Assembly (NCBI GenBank): GCA_019614645.1
Contig: JABWDB010000014.1
Location: forward strand, 1,302,001-1,366,000
Source: Stratiolaelaps scimitus
Lineage: Eukaryota; Arthropoda; Arachnida; Mesostigmata; Laelapidae
Direction: 5' to 3'
Length of the DNA stretch: 64,000 bases
Shown here: piece by piece, positions 1 to 11,500 of the stretch
Numbering within the stretch: position 1 is the stretch's first letter
How the letters are laid out: every line of letters starts with the position of its first letter
Translations under genes and position numbers: made by a program
The notes under the pieces: model-generated
The model's input: only the letters and a program-made list of their open reading frames with translations
Database searches by the model: none
Told to the model about the DNA's origin: nothing

Positions 1-3000
1 AAAGCAATCATTCGGTGAAAGACGAAGACTCGGGTGTCCAATAGTTGCCCAACCTCTTGACCCCCCTTATTCTCCTGACATCAACGCTTGGAAAAAATGG
101 TCTTCTTAGAAACAAGCTGGATACAAGAGATATGTCAAAGCTCTTAACTATTGCCATGTGCCACGTTGTCTGCATTCACACTCTGCATTCTGGAAATTCT
201 GCAGAAGGCAATTAGCTCAGGTTACCTCATCGAGAGTCCAATAAAATAGCAATAAATGATGATAGAATAGAATAGAAATTAGATTTTAAAATATTTCCCT
301 TTGAATTCACTTATGTAAGTGCTCACCAAGGTCGGTCGTTTGGTTCGCAAATATACCACTCGCTCCTATGCGGCAAGCCTCACACGTCATGCGGACTGCT
401 ACATCAAACATTTGTCACTCTCGTCCATTATTGAGTGGCGCACTTTGTATTAAACAGTGTGCTTAAAAACGAGTTCACCACTCCAACTGCGTACGTAATC
501 GCTATGGCAACCCAATTATGCCATGTACTCACCATCAGCGTCCCACGAAACAAGGTCGGGAACTCGCGGGGTTTGAGCGTTTTTTTCCTAGTTCTATTAA
601 GCAGAGCGTACTCCGCTAGCTGCGAACAGCACGATACCGCGCCCGAATACCTAGTGACAAGCGGCTCGTACGAATGCACCTTGATGATCGATTGCTTCGT
701 GCTTCGGGTCCGACTGGGCTTCGTCGATAATGCCCTTTCAACGATAATACCTTTCCTGTAGAAGTGCTTATCGAATTTGCATTTCGAAATCACTCATTTG
801 ACAAGAGATGACACTTGCACAGCCTTGGCCTTGTGTGAGCCACGAAGACTCTGTCCCTTCAGGGAAGCTCCTTGGAACGATGAATTGAATATGACGAAAG
901 CTGGCTAGCATTTACTTAACAACAAAACATGAACAATAATAATAACAACAACAATAACAATCGTAATAATATCAGGAAATGTATTTTGCAATGGCAGGAA
1001 TCGTCTTTCTCATCACCACGTCAGCTCCGTGCATTGCAAGATTAATCTCAACGTGTAGTTTCCCGTAATGGCAACACGCATCATATAAGAAGAAATAAAA
1101 TACAAAATCGCCGCTGGTCTTCACAATGGGATTCCCAGATATGCTCACCTATTTATATTTATTGTGTAAATATGTGTCTATCTATCTCGTATGCGTGACA
1201 TCTAATTTCCGTTTCGCTGCGCCTGTCTCTCTGCTATCTAATATAAATATACAAATGGAAATAATGTTGTAATAGTTCTCGTGAACCAACCTCATCGACT
1301 GAGCATGCGCCTCTGACATAGACGTTTAGTGTTTTCGGAGCCCATTTCCGCAATCTATGGGAACTTATATGCAATAGCAAGAATTTGCTCCTTAACCTTT
1401 CCGAAAGTGCAGCATCCAGTATCAGATATCTATCCTATCGAGCGATGAACGCATTAAAAGTTCATGCACAACGCATTAACTAAATGAAGCCTCTAAGGGC
1501 ATCGCTTAGGCTTAACCAATATGTTGAACGGAGCACAACATCGTCTTTCATTGCGTTCGGTAAAAAATGGCGAATGCTTCACTACCAGGAAAGTTTCACC
1601 GTCTCAATCTAGATCCGTCCCGAAAAGATCAATAAAAGTGTTCAGCGGTTACATTCATGTGTGAATTCTAATTTTTCATTGAACCTCGATAATTATTGCA
1701 GAGTGATTCCTTATTTGCTCAGTTGAAGCACCCTGCAGGTGTCACTAAGTCGGCCACTAATATATATATATATAATATTTCTGTTTCAAAACTTTTTGGG
1801 CCGACTCTCCGCCAACATTTAGCATCCACGGAGCAGCATATTTTTTCGCTGCTTTGCCTGCATTATCGGTGCCATGAGCGAGTCGGACCACTCACCTTCA
1901 ATACGATCTGTGGTAACCGTTGTTTGCTTTTTCGATCTGACGCCTGGATTTGCCACCTGATAATATCACGGAGTCATCGCAGACGTCTATGGCGTGTATC
2001 GATTACGTACGATCTTATCCCGCTTCTTGAGAAGTCCTGGGTCGAACGGTCGGAACGTGGCATCGGAGGTATGGAGCAATAGCTCGCGAATCTGATCCGG
2101 GATGCACTTCTATTTAATAACTTGATTTCGAGTTGTTTTTTGGTTTTTTTTTTTTGGCTAACTCTCCGTGATAACCGTGATATACTAGGTTCAGCTCCAA
2201 CTCACATTGGATGGTACTCAACAAAATTATCTGGCGGGTAGCGCCTCTCCTCTGATCAATAAGCCTCTTGGTCGACCGTCGGCAGCAACAGCTTATCGCA
2301 GCAGATAGTGCCACGAGATAGAAGGCAGTAATCGTGTGTCGTATGCATGTAGAATAAACGATTGGACGCTTATAAAGATCTGTTTCCGAAAATAGCTAAT
2401 CTACAGGGCGAAGGAGTGCAACTGAGTGAGTATAGGTGAGGATAGATGGGGGTCTTAGCAGCATCCTTGGCAAGAGTAGCAGCAGCAGCAGTAGTCCTTG
2501 GGTTAAAATAACAGCCGAGTTAGCTGTGGTGGCTCTGGGATCAACGGCGCTGCCAACCACCCACCCACCCGGGGTGCCTGACCTGTCATAGTGAATCGGT
2601 GGACAGTCCGGAGTTGGTGAAGTCGACGATGGATAAGAGGATAAGCGTCAGAGCAGTGAGATGAGAATAACCTGTTCCTCCCTGCTATATGTTACCATTT
2701 TGACGAAGAGCATCAAAGCACCAAAGTCACGGCATCTACTACATAGATCCGTGTGTATCCATTATAGTATGACGCAGTACAGTACAGCATAAAACGTGTA
2801 GTAAGGAAGCGTATGGTACGGTATTGTGGCGTGGCCGTCGTCAGCGTCGATTGATGCCATCTCTCGCCGATCAGGATGCAGATGTTTGGCACGATGCCCG
2901 CACGATGTATCGGCTGTTGAAGGGGCCTTTTTTTTGTGGGAACTCGCTTAGAGGATAATGCATGCTGAGCGATGAAAGCGTTGGAGGCTTCTGGCGTTAA

Positions 3001-4774
3001 TGCCGCTCCATCGTATAGGTATAGGATAAAGGGAGAAGATGCCAAACTCTTGATTATTGCAAACGGATATTGAAAAGTGGGTTTTGGTCAATTATCTTGT
3101 TGAAATTTAATCTTCCTTATTCCTCACAGCTCAAGCGATTTACAACTTCGATTTAAAAGTTTGGGCGGCCTTGCGTGGCGCATCATTTGAATAAGTTCGG
3201 AATTGATTTCCTGTCGAAAATTAGTGTAATAATTGCCCAGGCGATTGCAATAGTCAAACGGGTGGAATATGGCCGGAAATGCTCAAAGTGTAAGATCGAG
3301 AGGGCGGTAATTGGTTCGTCAATACATAGATGTGCAAGGACACTCGAAATAGCAGAGCTATATCGGTAGCTTGATTGGTCCGAGTTTGCAAGCATCGAAG
3401 GACATTGTGTTCGAGGACAAGTGATATCGGATGAATTTATCAAATTTATCGCGTAGCGGCCCGCAAGACGATTGAAGAAACCAGTTTAATGATTGGTTCG
3501 GAATTGATAAAATGCACAATTGCTTGTCCAATACGGGTAAATGTTCCCGTGTCCTCAAAGCTTTGTTTAAAAAGTAAAGCGCAGATGTACTGCCAGTTTT
3601 CATTTATCCTGTACTTCTTGCAAGCGCAGTCCCGACATGACTAGAGCGTTATATTTTGCTCGCCAACTGCGTCTGGATAGGGAACACACCTGTCGTATGG
3701 GACTGATCTTATTAGCGATATCGGTGAATCGTGATATCATGCTCTATATAATATGCCTTTTCATTTTAACCTCATAACTTCTCTGATAAACCTACCTTCG
3801 TAAGATCCCGTCAGTTCGTATTTGTCCCGCAGGATGATAGCGACTTCCAACCGCAAAGCATTCAAAACAAGCTCACCGATCGTACAGACATCATTGTTTT
3901 TAACTGAGCTGACATACCGTGTTGCAGAATTCCCACTCGGTAGAACTTCTCATTGAAAAATATGCCCTATTAACAATGAACAATTAATATCTAGCTGCAA
4001 GGTCACGTTTTCTCTCTGCTCGGCTCTTTTCGATTGTGCTCTCGCGCTTCCCCCGCCCGCTACCTTGTTATATAGGTCTGTTCTGATATTCATGGGCATA
4101 CGGCGAATTCGCGTATAAGCGCGCCATCAAGTTCAGCGGATGAATGGGTCCGAAGACTGGCCGAATTTGGAAACAAATTACCTAGAAATAATGCCGCACT
4201 TCTTCAGAGAAGCACGGGCACATTGCCTACGACTTCTCCTGCCAAGATTTCTCCAGCAGTTGCGGAAGTAGGAAGGAGATTCGGAGACGCTCTGCCCGCC
4301 TCAACCGTCTTCACCGTCGGTGGCCCGATTTTGCCAGAGCAAAAACGTCCTGCCAGACGTCCTCCAAAAGGACGCGAGCCTTGACGACAGGACACCGAGA
4401 GGAGAAGGGAACTGCAAGAAAAAGGACGGCAGAACGTAATGACGACCGTACTCCGGCACCGCCTCACGAGCGCTAGCTGTTGGCCCTATCGTACTTCGAG
4501 GTCACACATCATTCGGTCGACACACCGTTGCATGCTCCTCGTATCTGTCTAGTGGATAGGGGACGAGGTGAATGAGGCGTTCACGAATCGTGTTCGCGAC
4601 CTTTTCAAGCAGCTGGAACAGAAAGGGGCATCTGTCGTTGCAGACGCCACCGATGCCACCAAGTTCACTGCAGTCATACTAATAATAATAATAGTGATCC
4701 GAGAAATAGAGAAATTGGTGCAAGACTGTACGGGCTATGTCTCCGCAGCTTTTCAATTGGAGCAGTGCTAGGGG
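1..4774. other. Non-coding stretch, no gene seen
   Basis: Both strands carry only short open frames (128 codons or fewer) that show no recognisable domain. Visible minor structure: an AAC/AAT-rich run at about 930-975, a T-rich run at about 2136-2156, and a short CAG run at 2478-2493. Nothing else that I can support. Confidence 0.6.
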
Positions 4775-4890
4775 TATCTATTCCCAATACATCTATCTAC
4801 ACACATGTATCTATTCTCAATAGATGTATCTACACACATGTATCTATTCTCAATAGATGTATCTACACACATGTAGCAAACTCTCAATAG
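4775..4890. repeat. 33-bp minisatellite, three units
   Basis: Three head-to-tail 33-bp units lie at 4775-4807, 4808-4840 and 4841-4873, followed by a broken partial unit to about 4890. Each unit carries CTACACACATG at its right end, exactly 33 bp apart (4797, 4830, 4863). Units two and three are identical; unit one differs at a few positions in its middle. There are no spacers, so this is not a CRISPR array. The unit also contains CTATTCTCAATAG, which is weakly self-complementary. The identity of the last two units points to a recent unit duplication. Confidence 0.93.
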
Positions 4891-7318
4891 GAAGAGAAGA
4901 CCTTAGATCTCGAGGTAGTTTCGCCCTTGTAGTGATTCAACATGGCCCAGCATATGGAAGCGCACTCTTCGAGAACGGCCATTCCACTTCAGATGAGGCA
5001 GACATTTAGAACAGAGCTACAGCTGATGCCTAACTAGGATGAACCTCTGACTCCCCACCTCCTACTGAGTGAAAGGAGGTCTGGGGGACAAACGTCATGG
5101 GACCGTCAAAACAATGCCAGGGATACCTTCCCCTTTGATCCCCTCCCTCCATGCTGATAGAGGTGTCGTCTCGCATAGTCCTATAGACTAATGCCATGAA
5201 GATGTACGGGCATCCTCCGGACTGTTTTACCGTTAGCATTTCCTTAAGTTGTTTTGTCTCGTGCACCCCCCCCCCCCCCCGGTCTGACCCAACAGTCGCC
5301 TCCCCTGGTAGCCACCGCAAACTATCGACCCAGTGCAGTAACAAGAATAGGACTACAGGAGAGCTATAATAGCTCTACATTCTCTAGGTGTTCGTTGTAT
5401 GTTATCGGTAGCAGTATCCATCTGGAGACGGGGCGTATTAGCAGCTGAATCTTACATGGTGGAGCGGAAGAGAGACCACCATCAACTATTAGCTGCTGCT
5501 GCTACTGCTAGACCTAACCAGGGTTCACTCACCCGCCCGCTACCTCTCTCGATTTTTTTTGCCTTGTCTCGGTTCCTTCGGCTGTGCTGCTACCTCTGCC
5601 CGTGGTTATCATGCTACTCCAGCTCCTCATGGCGAGTGGGAGTACAAGACGGAGTTTGCCTCGGAAGATAACGAGATAACGACAAGGCGATAACCGGATT
5701 TGGCTGTGCCGGTGGCAGAAGTCGGAGCGGCGGGGGCTGCGCCTACCAGCACGATTGGACTAGGCGAGGTTGGAGGAAGGTGTGGGGAATCCACGCTCAA
5801 AACGATGGAAACAGCTCGCCGAATAAATCGGCGGCACTCGGTGCTACTATTACTACTTCTTCTACAACCGCTGCCAGTGGCCGACCTCGTCGTCGGGAGA
5901 GGTCCCTTGGGGAGCTGAACCCTGGCTGCGATCTGGTCTGGGTCGTGTGGATGGCGGAGATGGTAGTGGCCTGTGCTGTGGTCTAGAGGGCGACGATACC
6001 GTCAGTTTGACGCATTTACCGCCACGGGGGGCTTTCGAACAACTCGAAGGAGTGCAAAGGTCGTCCGGTAGGTGCAGAAGTGCCAGCCCTCGGCCTGGTG
6101 GCAAACGAAGGGAGCACCGTAGACCGAACTGAAAGGATATCACTTACAGAAAGCGTTGATTAGACCAGGCGCAAGCGATCTATAGAAGCAAGCAATACTC
6201 TGTCGGTCTGTCAATGACTGCCCAACAACTTGTCCCCTGAACCTGGGCCGCGTATGAAATATGTTCTAATCTTCGTAACATTTTCGTCTGCGCAGACAAT
6301 TACGGCAACTGTCAAAGATACAGGTGCTATATTATTTTTGTTGCAAAATGCAATCTGTTCTCGCTATGAGTTTAATATAATAGCTAGCATTCGTTTAGAC
6401 CTAACACACACTTGAGCAGTATTGTCGCTATATCGATCAGTCTGGATATCTTATACGATTCCGCTCTGTATGTATGCGTGCATATCACTGTTCTGTTTCG
6501 AAATTTCTGAAAAGCCGCCTCATTGGCTTCGTAATCGACGTGCGGATTGTGGCCTGAGACAACCATTGTTGGATTTGTCTCATTGAGGTTGTGTATAGAC
6601 AGCTATATGCGCCTGTCTAATTGTGTTATTATAATGATTCAATGCGTTTGCAACGTTATAAACCGCCTACGTACGGAAAGAAATAACATTGTACGGTGCA
6701 AAGTCTCAGTCTGTGCTCGAGTCGGCAACATTGAAACAGGCGGTAGTATTCATATTATTCTACTGTTTGCCAGTTGAATGCGAATCGTCTCGTGTCTATG
6801 CATATGAATGTAGCAGGCTGTACAGTTGCCGTTCGGTTATGTTCGCTCTATGTGGCGCTGGGGCCTGACGGCGAGGAACTTGGCCGAGGCACACCACTGT
6901 CTATTGATGGGCAAAGAAGAACGAAGAACGCAGCGATCAGGCCGGGAGCCTCGTCGGACCCGTCGTCAATGGCCAAGCGGGAGAATCTTTCGCATTCTCT
7001 ACTTGTGGCCGAGCCCGGGCCGTCGTCGTCGTCGCCGTCGACAGCGGTAGCACCGTCCCCCCGGCGGTTCGCGGGTGTGGTTGCCATGTTCGTTTGGTTC
7101 TACGTCTCCCCAACGTGGTATCATTCACGTCGGCTCGATCGGATTGGCGGAAACCGGGCTATCGCAGTTTGTCACCCACAACGGCAGAGGTGGTCGAGCG
7201 TCATATTTGCCCTGGGTGGAGCTGCTTGGATGAGCGTCCCAGTTCTCTCAGTGAACACGCCGAACCCAGCCTGGGGAAACTCGCTCCACCAGCTAGGTAC
7301 GGCGAGTTACAATGAGTG
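4891..7318. other. Mixed-composition non-coding stretch with GC-rich patches
   Basis: GC-rich segments at about 5450-6130 and 6840-7300 hold overlapping short open frames on both strands. The largest is 181 codons at 6774-7319 plus, opening at TTG. None shows a domain, a signal peptide or a convincing splice structure. The open frames are what GC-rich DNA with few TAA/TAG triplets would give. Confidence 0.5.
5266..5280. repeat. Homopolymer run of 15 C
   Basis: An uninterrupted run of 15 C residues, immediately followed by two G. On the minus strand it is a G15 run. Its length is the kind of feature that is often wrong in assemblies. Confidence 0.95.
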
Positions 7319-7355
7319 AGGTCTAGCTCTCTGCTCTGCTCTGAAGGCTAGACCT
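7319..7355. other. Perfect 9-bp inverted repeat (hairpin)
   Basis: AGGTCTAGC at 7319-7327 is the exact reverse complement of GCTAGACCT at 7347-7355. The 19-nt interval is CT-rich. No T-run follows and no gene flanks it, so this is recorded as a structural feature only. Confidence 0.8.
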
Positions 7356-7894
7356 AAGCCTCCATCGATAGTTGGATGGGGCCTATGGCAAGCCCATTAT
7401 CCCTTCGTTCGTAAATACTCCGCCGCTCTCAATGAACAAGGACCGAGCCCGATATCGAAACACACAACAATGGCAGTTATAGCGATGCTCGTACCACCTA
7501 CTTCCTACGTGTGATGACTAGAGTTTTCATCCTGAGCTGAATTCGATATGACGCCAGGCATATGGAAGTATGGAGACAACAATGTATTGAATTCGGCTAA
7601 AAATCTAGATAGTTAAAACGTTGTTGTGATCAGGTCAAGTGATGTGATCGGTGTTCATCGTAACACAAAATAGACACTCACAACACCTATGGTGTACCGC
7701 TATGCTCCTGCAAAATGGTGATCTCGAGACGTACCACCAATATCAACTTGAAGATAGTTTCCTCTACAGAGTACAATAGTCTGCTCACAGGGATAAGAAG
7801 CTGATCCAAGCAGCCAACCAGAATGTGCACGATACCCCAACACCATAGTACCACACAACCTAAATATCGGCCAGCACAGCATTCGCTACATCCC

Positions 7895-7924
7895 ATATAT
7901 ATATATACATATATATATATATAT
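7895..7924. repeat. (TA)n microsatellite
   Basis: Alternating AT for about 30 bases, broken once by a C. It forces low-complexity Ile/Tyr stretches into any frame read through it, which should not be taken as protein. Confidence 0.95.
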
Positions 7925-9508
7925 TTGAATCCAAATGGAAAATCGGCCATTGCGACAGCTGCATGAAGCGCCCAAGTCGGATCGAGGCGTCACCTTGTAA
8001 AAGAATTCGTTCGTGTTATTGGTAGGGGGATGTGTTTGCCTCTTACCAACCCCAAACCGCGCTGACGGTCTGAGGTCAGGACTTCTAGACTTCATGTGCA
8101 AAACATTCCAGCTACGTGTAAGTTAACCTCTACGGTTAGAATCGAACGGTCGTTACAACGGCCAAATGCAAACGGATTGTGAGGCAAAATGAAGGAATGG
8201 TACGGTATTATATTTGCTAGATATTTACATCTGACTGGTTATCGGACAGCTGATCAAGAAAGGCTACTTTTCTGTAGTCCACGATGTCCCCTCCACACAC
8301 AAACACAACCTATCAGATTCAACCGACCGAGAGGGAACGGAGTGAGGGTTGCTTCTCGCATTTGGAAAGCCTGCTGCCGGTAACAGGATCTGCCGCTCTG
8401 AAATAAGCTGTGGATTTCAGCGAGCAATTATTGATGGGTATTTGTACCCCGCGCGTATCAAAAGGATTTGAACGGGCCTGCACATTGTATCGTTAGCGTT
8501 CTCTGAGATAGTGTCTAACGGCATATATAAGCCGGTCGTATGTATCCCGCAAGGGTGGTGGCTAAGGCGCATTAATGAGCTTCGATCGTCGAAGCTGACT
8601 GCTCAGAGAGAAAAATCCTCCCAGGGCATTGCAGGCGTTAGTCCTGTTAGGGTCTGCTTGGTAGAAAAGAGAGGATATTCGATGGGAATTTTCTGACTGG
8701 AGCCACGAGATCACACCCAACATAGATACTTCGGATCTGCTAGCTTGGAACATGCCATACAAAGTCATACAGGGAAGGGATGACGGATAAGAGAGCGATA
8801 AAATATGCTAACATCGGTCCGTGTCGATTGAGGCCAGTTTGACTCACGGTCTGTCGATCTTTCTATTCGCTGCGACTCTCTGGAGCCGTAGTGGTAATGC
8901 CGCTGAAGCCATAGAGGGCCGACCGCCCCCTACCGTCCCATCAATGCTCGATCCACCCACGCATGGCTCTCTGCCAGAGACTCTATCACTAAATTAATTT
9001 CCCATGGCTCGTAGGCGTCGTCGCGAAGCGCCAACTGGCCGTTTAGACGACAGACATCGGGAGTGCTCAAGTCAGGACATTGTTATTAATAAGTCAAACG
9101 TGCCAAGTGGTCAGCCAAAAAGCCGATTAGTCATATTTTTATTTATTATAATGGGGCAGCACACCGAGCCGTGTACTTTTACGTGGTATAAGGTTGCGTG
9201 TACACCACCGGGGTATTTTCAACTATCGTTTTGTCCTTTCAAATAATCACCCGACGTTTCTCCTTCTCTCCGGATTGCAAACACGTTCGGGGTTTGGCTA
9301 TCGCGGCTGCGATTGGGTTTCGCGTCGGCGCGAACATTAACACGTCCATCGGTACGTGTGATTGGCACGGGGTTGCTAGTTACGGGTGGTATTCTATTCG
9401 ATGCTATGCTATGATCATCACGAACGCCTTCTCCCAGCCTTCTACCCGTCGTCCGCCGTTGCAAACAGCTCCCTGATATCATACTTGGCGTTGTCGTCTG
9501 CGCTCAAA
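7925..9508. other. Non-coding stretch, no gene seen
   Basis: Only short overlapping frames without recognisable domains. I see no RNA gene, and no inverted or direct repeats that stand out. Confidence 0.55.
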
Positions 9509-9655
9509 TCTCTCTCTCTCTCGCTCGCTCTCCATTGAGGTGTTCGTTTGCATGTGCCAACCCTGCTGCGGCTGAACGATTACACGATCCATCATCTTCA
9601 CCGCATGGCGTGAGGTTCTTGCTGTCTTTCTTTCTCTTTCTCTCTCTCTATCTAT
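9509..9655. repeat. Pyrimidine-rich tracts, two (CT)n runs
   Basis: A CT dinucleotide run at 9509-9533 is followed after about 90 bp by a CTTT/CT-rich run at 9625-9655. Pyrimidine tracts can precede 3' splice sites or mark promoters in arthropods, but no exon could be tied to either. Confidence 0.85.
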
Positions 9656-10052
9656 GCTGACACTTGTCTAGCTGATGCTGTATAGATGTTGCGTTCGTAC
9701 GCCTCCCTTACCGTTCCTTCTCGTTCTTGCCGTTCTTGTTGTACACCCGCAAGACGACCATCGTGCCACGCCATATCATAGCACGCCAGTAGGCAAACGA
9801 AATCAGTCGGGCCGGCCCGGTCCGTTTCCATCGGTGGCGTCGATCTCTCTTCACCTCGTCATTCATCCATTTGTTGTCTCTCAACAAACTGCTGCTCAAC
9901 CTGTTGTGAACCTCCCCTGCTTATCTTAGTCCATGCGCGTTTCACACTCTCATGGATATGCCCTCTCGTTGCCCCGCATTCACGCTCTGATCCTAGCCTG
10001 CAGTCGCTCCTATGTGTACATTAATGTATTCATGTATGTATATGTATGAAGA

Positions 10053-10067
10053 TGTGTGTGTGTGTGT
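10053..10067. repeat. Short (TG)n microsatellite
   Basis: Seven or so TG units within a longer TATG/TGTG-rich stretch (about 10010-10082). Confidence 0.85.
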
Positions 10068-10549
10068 CGATGTGTTTGCGAGCGAATAATACACAGAAGC
10101 ACACGCACGTGGGTGTATTATACATATCTGGACGATACAGACAGATGTCCACAGAACGGTGTGGATATGTTCAGTCAGACATTAGCACTACCGCCGCCAA
10201 CTTCGCATACCTCTCCCTATGTCGACAACCAGTACGACAGTAGCAGCAGCAGCAGCGCCTCCTGCTGCTGCTTCTTTCCATAATGGTCGCGGCGGGCGTC
10301 GTTGTCCGTCCACAAGGCTGCTGATAGGCTGCCGCCAGCCAGGCCGACAACAGACCTGCCCATACAGGAAGGATAAAGAGGAAAGAGCCGCTCGGACGGC
10401 GCACGGCGGCGTAATTTAGACGTCTCTGACGCATGACGCGGCAGCTGCAGCAGCAGCAGCATACTATATGGTCGTAGTCTGAGTATGGCCTGCTATGGAC
10501 CGGCAATGGCTGCTGCGGCGGCGACGGCGGCAGCAGCAACGGCACTAAC

Positions 10550-10570
10550 GGGTGGTGGGGGGGGTGGGGG
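10550..10570 (+). other. G-rich block, quadruplex candidate
   Basis: The block contains GGG, GG, a run of eight G and a run of five G separated by single T residues. The eight-G run can supply two tracts, giving four tracts of three or more G within 21 bases. Confidence 0.55.
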
Positions 10571-11099
10571 CAATGGTTCCAGTGGCTAGGGAGCGCTCGT
10601 TCAACTGAAAGGCGTCGTCGGTCTGACAGCCAGAAGAGAAGAGTCGACCGAAACAGTATGGCCGGCTGCAGGCTGTAGGCTGCCGGACGACGAACGTGGC
10701 CTAGGGAACCGGCGGGGAATGGGAACGCGACAGCGAAGCAGATAGAGAGAAAGCAGGGAGATAGAAAGAAAGCCAGTAAAGAGGTCCGTGCGAGTGGGCT
10801 GAGTTCAACGGGTGATCCGACGCAAAACGGGGGTTCCGGTGTGGAGGGGCTCGTGGGGTCGGGTTTTTAAAAAAAATAAGACGCACCATTGGCCATCAGG
10901 GCAATTTGCGAATGCAAATATGCACGGCCCTGTCTCTCTTTCTCATCGCTGCCTGTTCGTTTTACTCCTCTTCTACTCATTGTGTTCGCTTTCCTCGGCC
11001 GCCTTCTTCGTTCTGCCGGTCTTCCAGGCGACAGCTGCCCTTTGGTGGCCGGCAGTTTCGACAGGCGTGCACAGACATAGGGCAGGGCAGTGAGAGACA

Positions 11100-11118
11100 G
11101 GGAGAGAGAGAGAGAGAG
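11100..11118. repeat. (GA)n microsatellite
   Basis: About nine GA units inside a longer purine-rich segment (roughly 11087-11135). Confidence 0.9.
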
Positions 11119-11500
11119 TCCGAGAAGAGTATGAACGAGCATGAACAGGAAGAGGCGGAGCAGAACAACCCGTCAGCGTAGGCGCGCTACCACGGCCGTA
11201 CATAGGCGGCGCCCGTCATCCCACTCTGTACCACCCTAGACCCCTGCACCCCTCGACCCGCAGAGCTCACCGCCAAGTGTCTGGCCGCCGTCGCGCTGAT
11301 AAAAAGCGTTTGCTCCGTTTACTGCGACGGTCACATCGCCAGAGCAACGAGAAAGCAGCGGAGGAGAGCAGCAGCAGCAGCAGACAGCTTTATAATGCGC
11401 CCCACGAATTTGAGAATAGCGGGAACGGACGGCAGTGGGGGTTATATGAACGCGAGGGGAGTGAGAACGAGGTAGAGACGCTGTGAAGACGCCACGAAGG

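Larger units (their letters stand above)
10219..11500. other. GC- and CAG-rich patch, possible gene 5' region
   Basis: A GC-rich segment with clustered CAG/CTG triplets (about 10240-10275, 10440-10460, 10505-10540, 11365-11385), a G-rich block at 10550-10570 and a GA run at about 11100-11118. Frames of 60-124 codons are open on both strands at once because the triplets lack stops. CpG is not visibly depleted. Such patches often accompany promoters or 5' UTRs in arthropods, but no start codon with conserved protein follows, so the role is unknown. Confidence 0.4.

Noticed and set aside
4775..4890. CRISPR array
   Set aside because: The 33-bp units are directly adjacent with no spacers, and the surroundings are eukaryotic in character.
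6774..7319. 181-codon plus-strand frame
   Set aside because: Opens at TTG, has no recognisable domain and is matched by open frames on the opposite strand in the same GC-rich patch.
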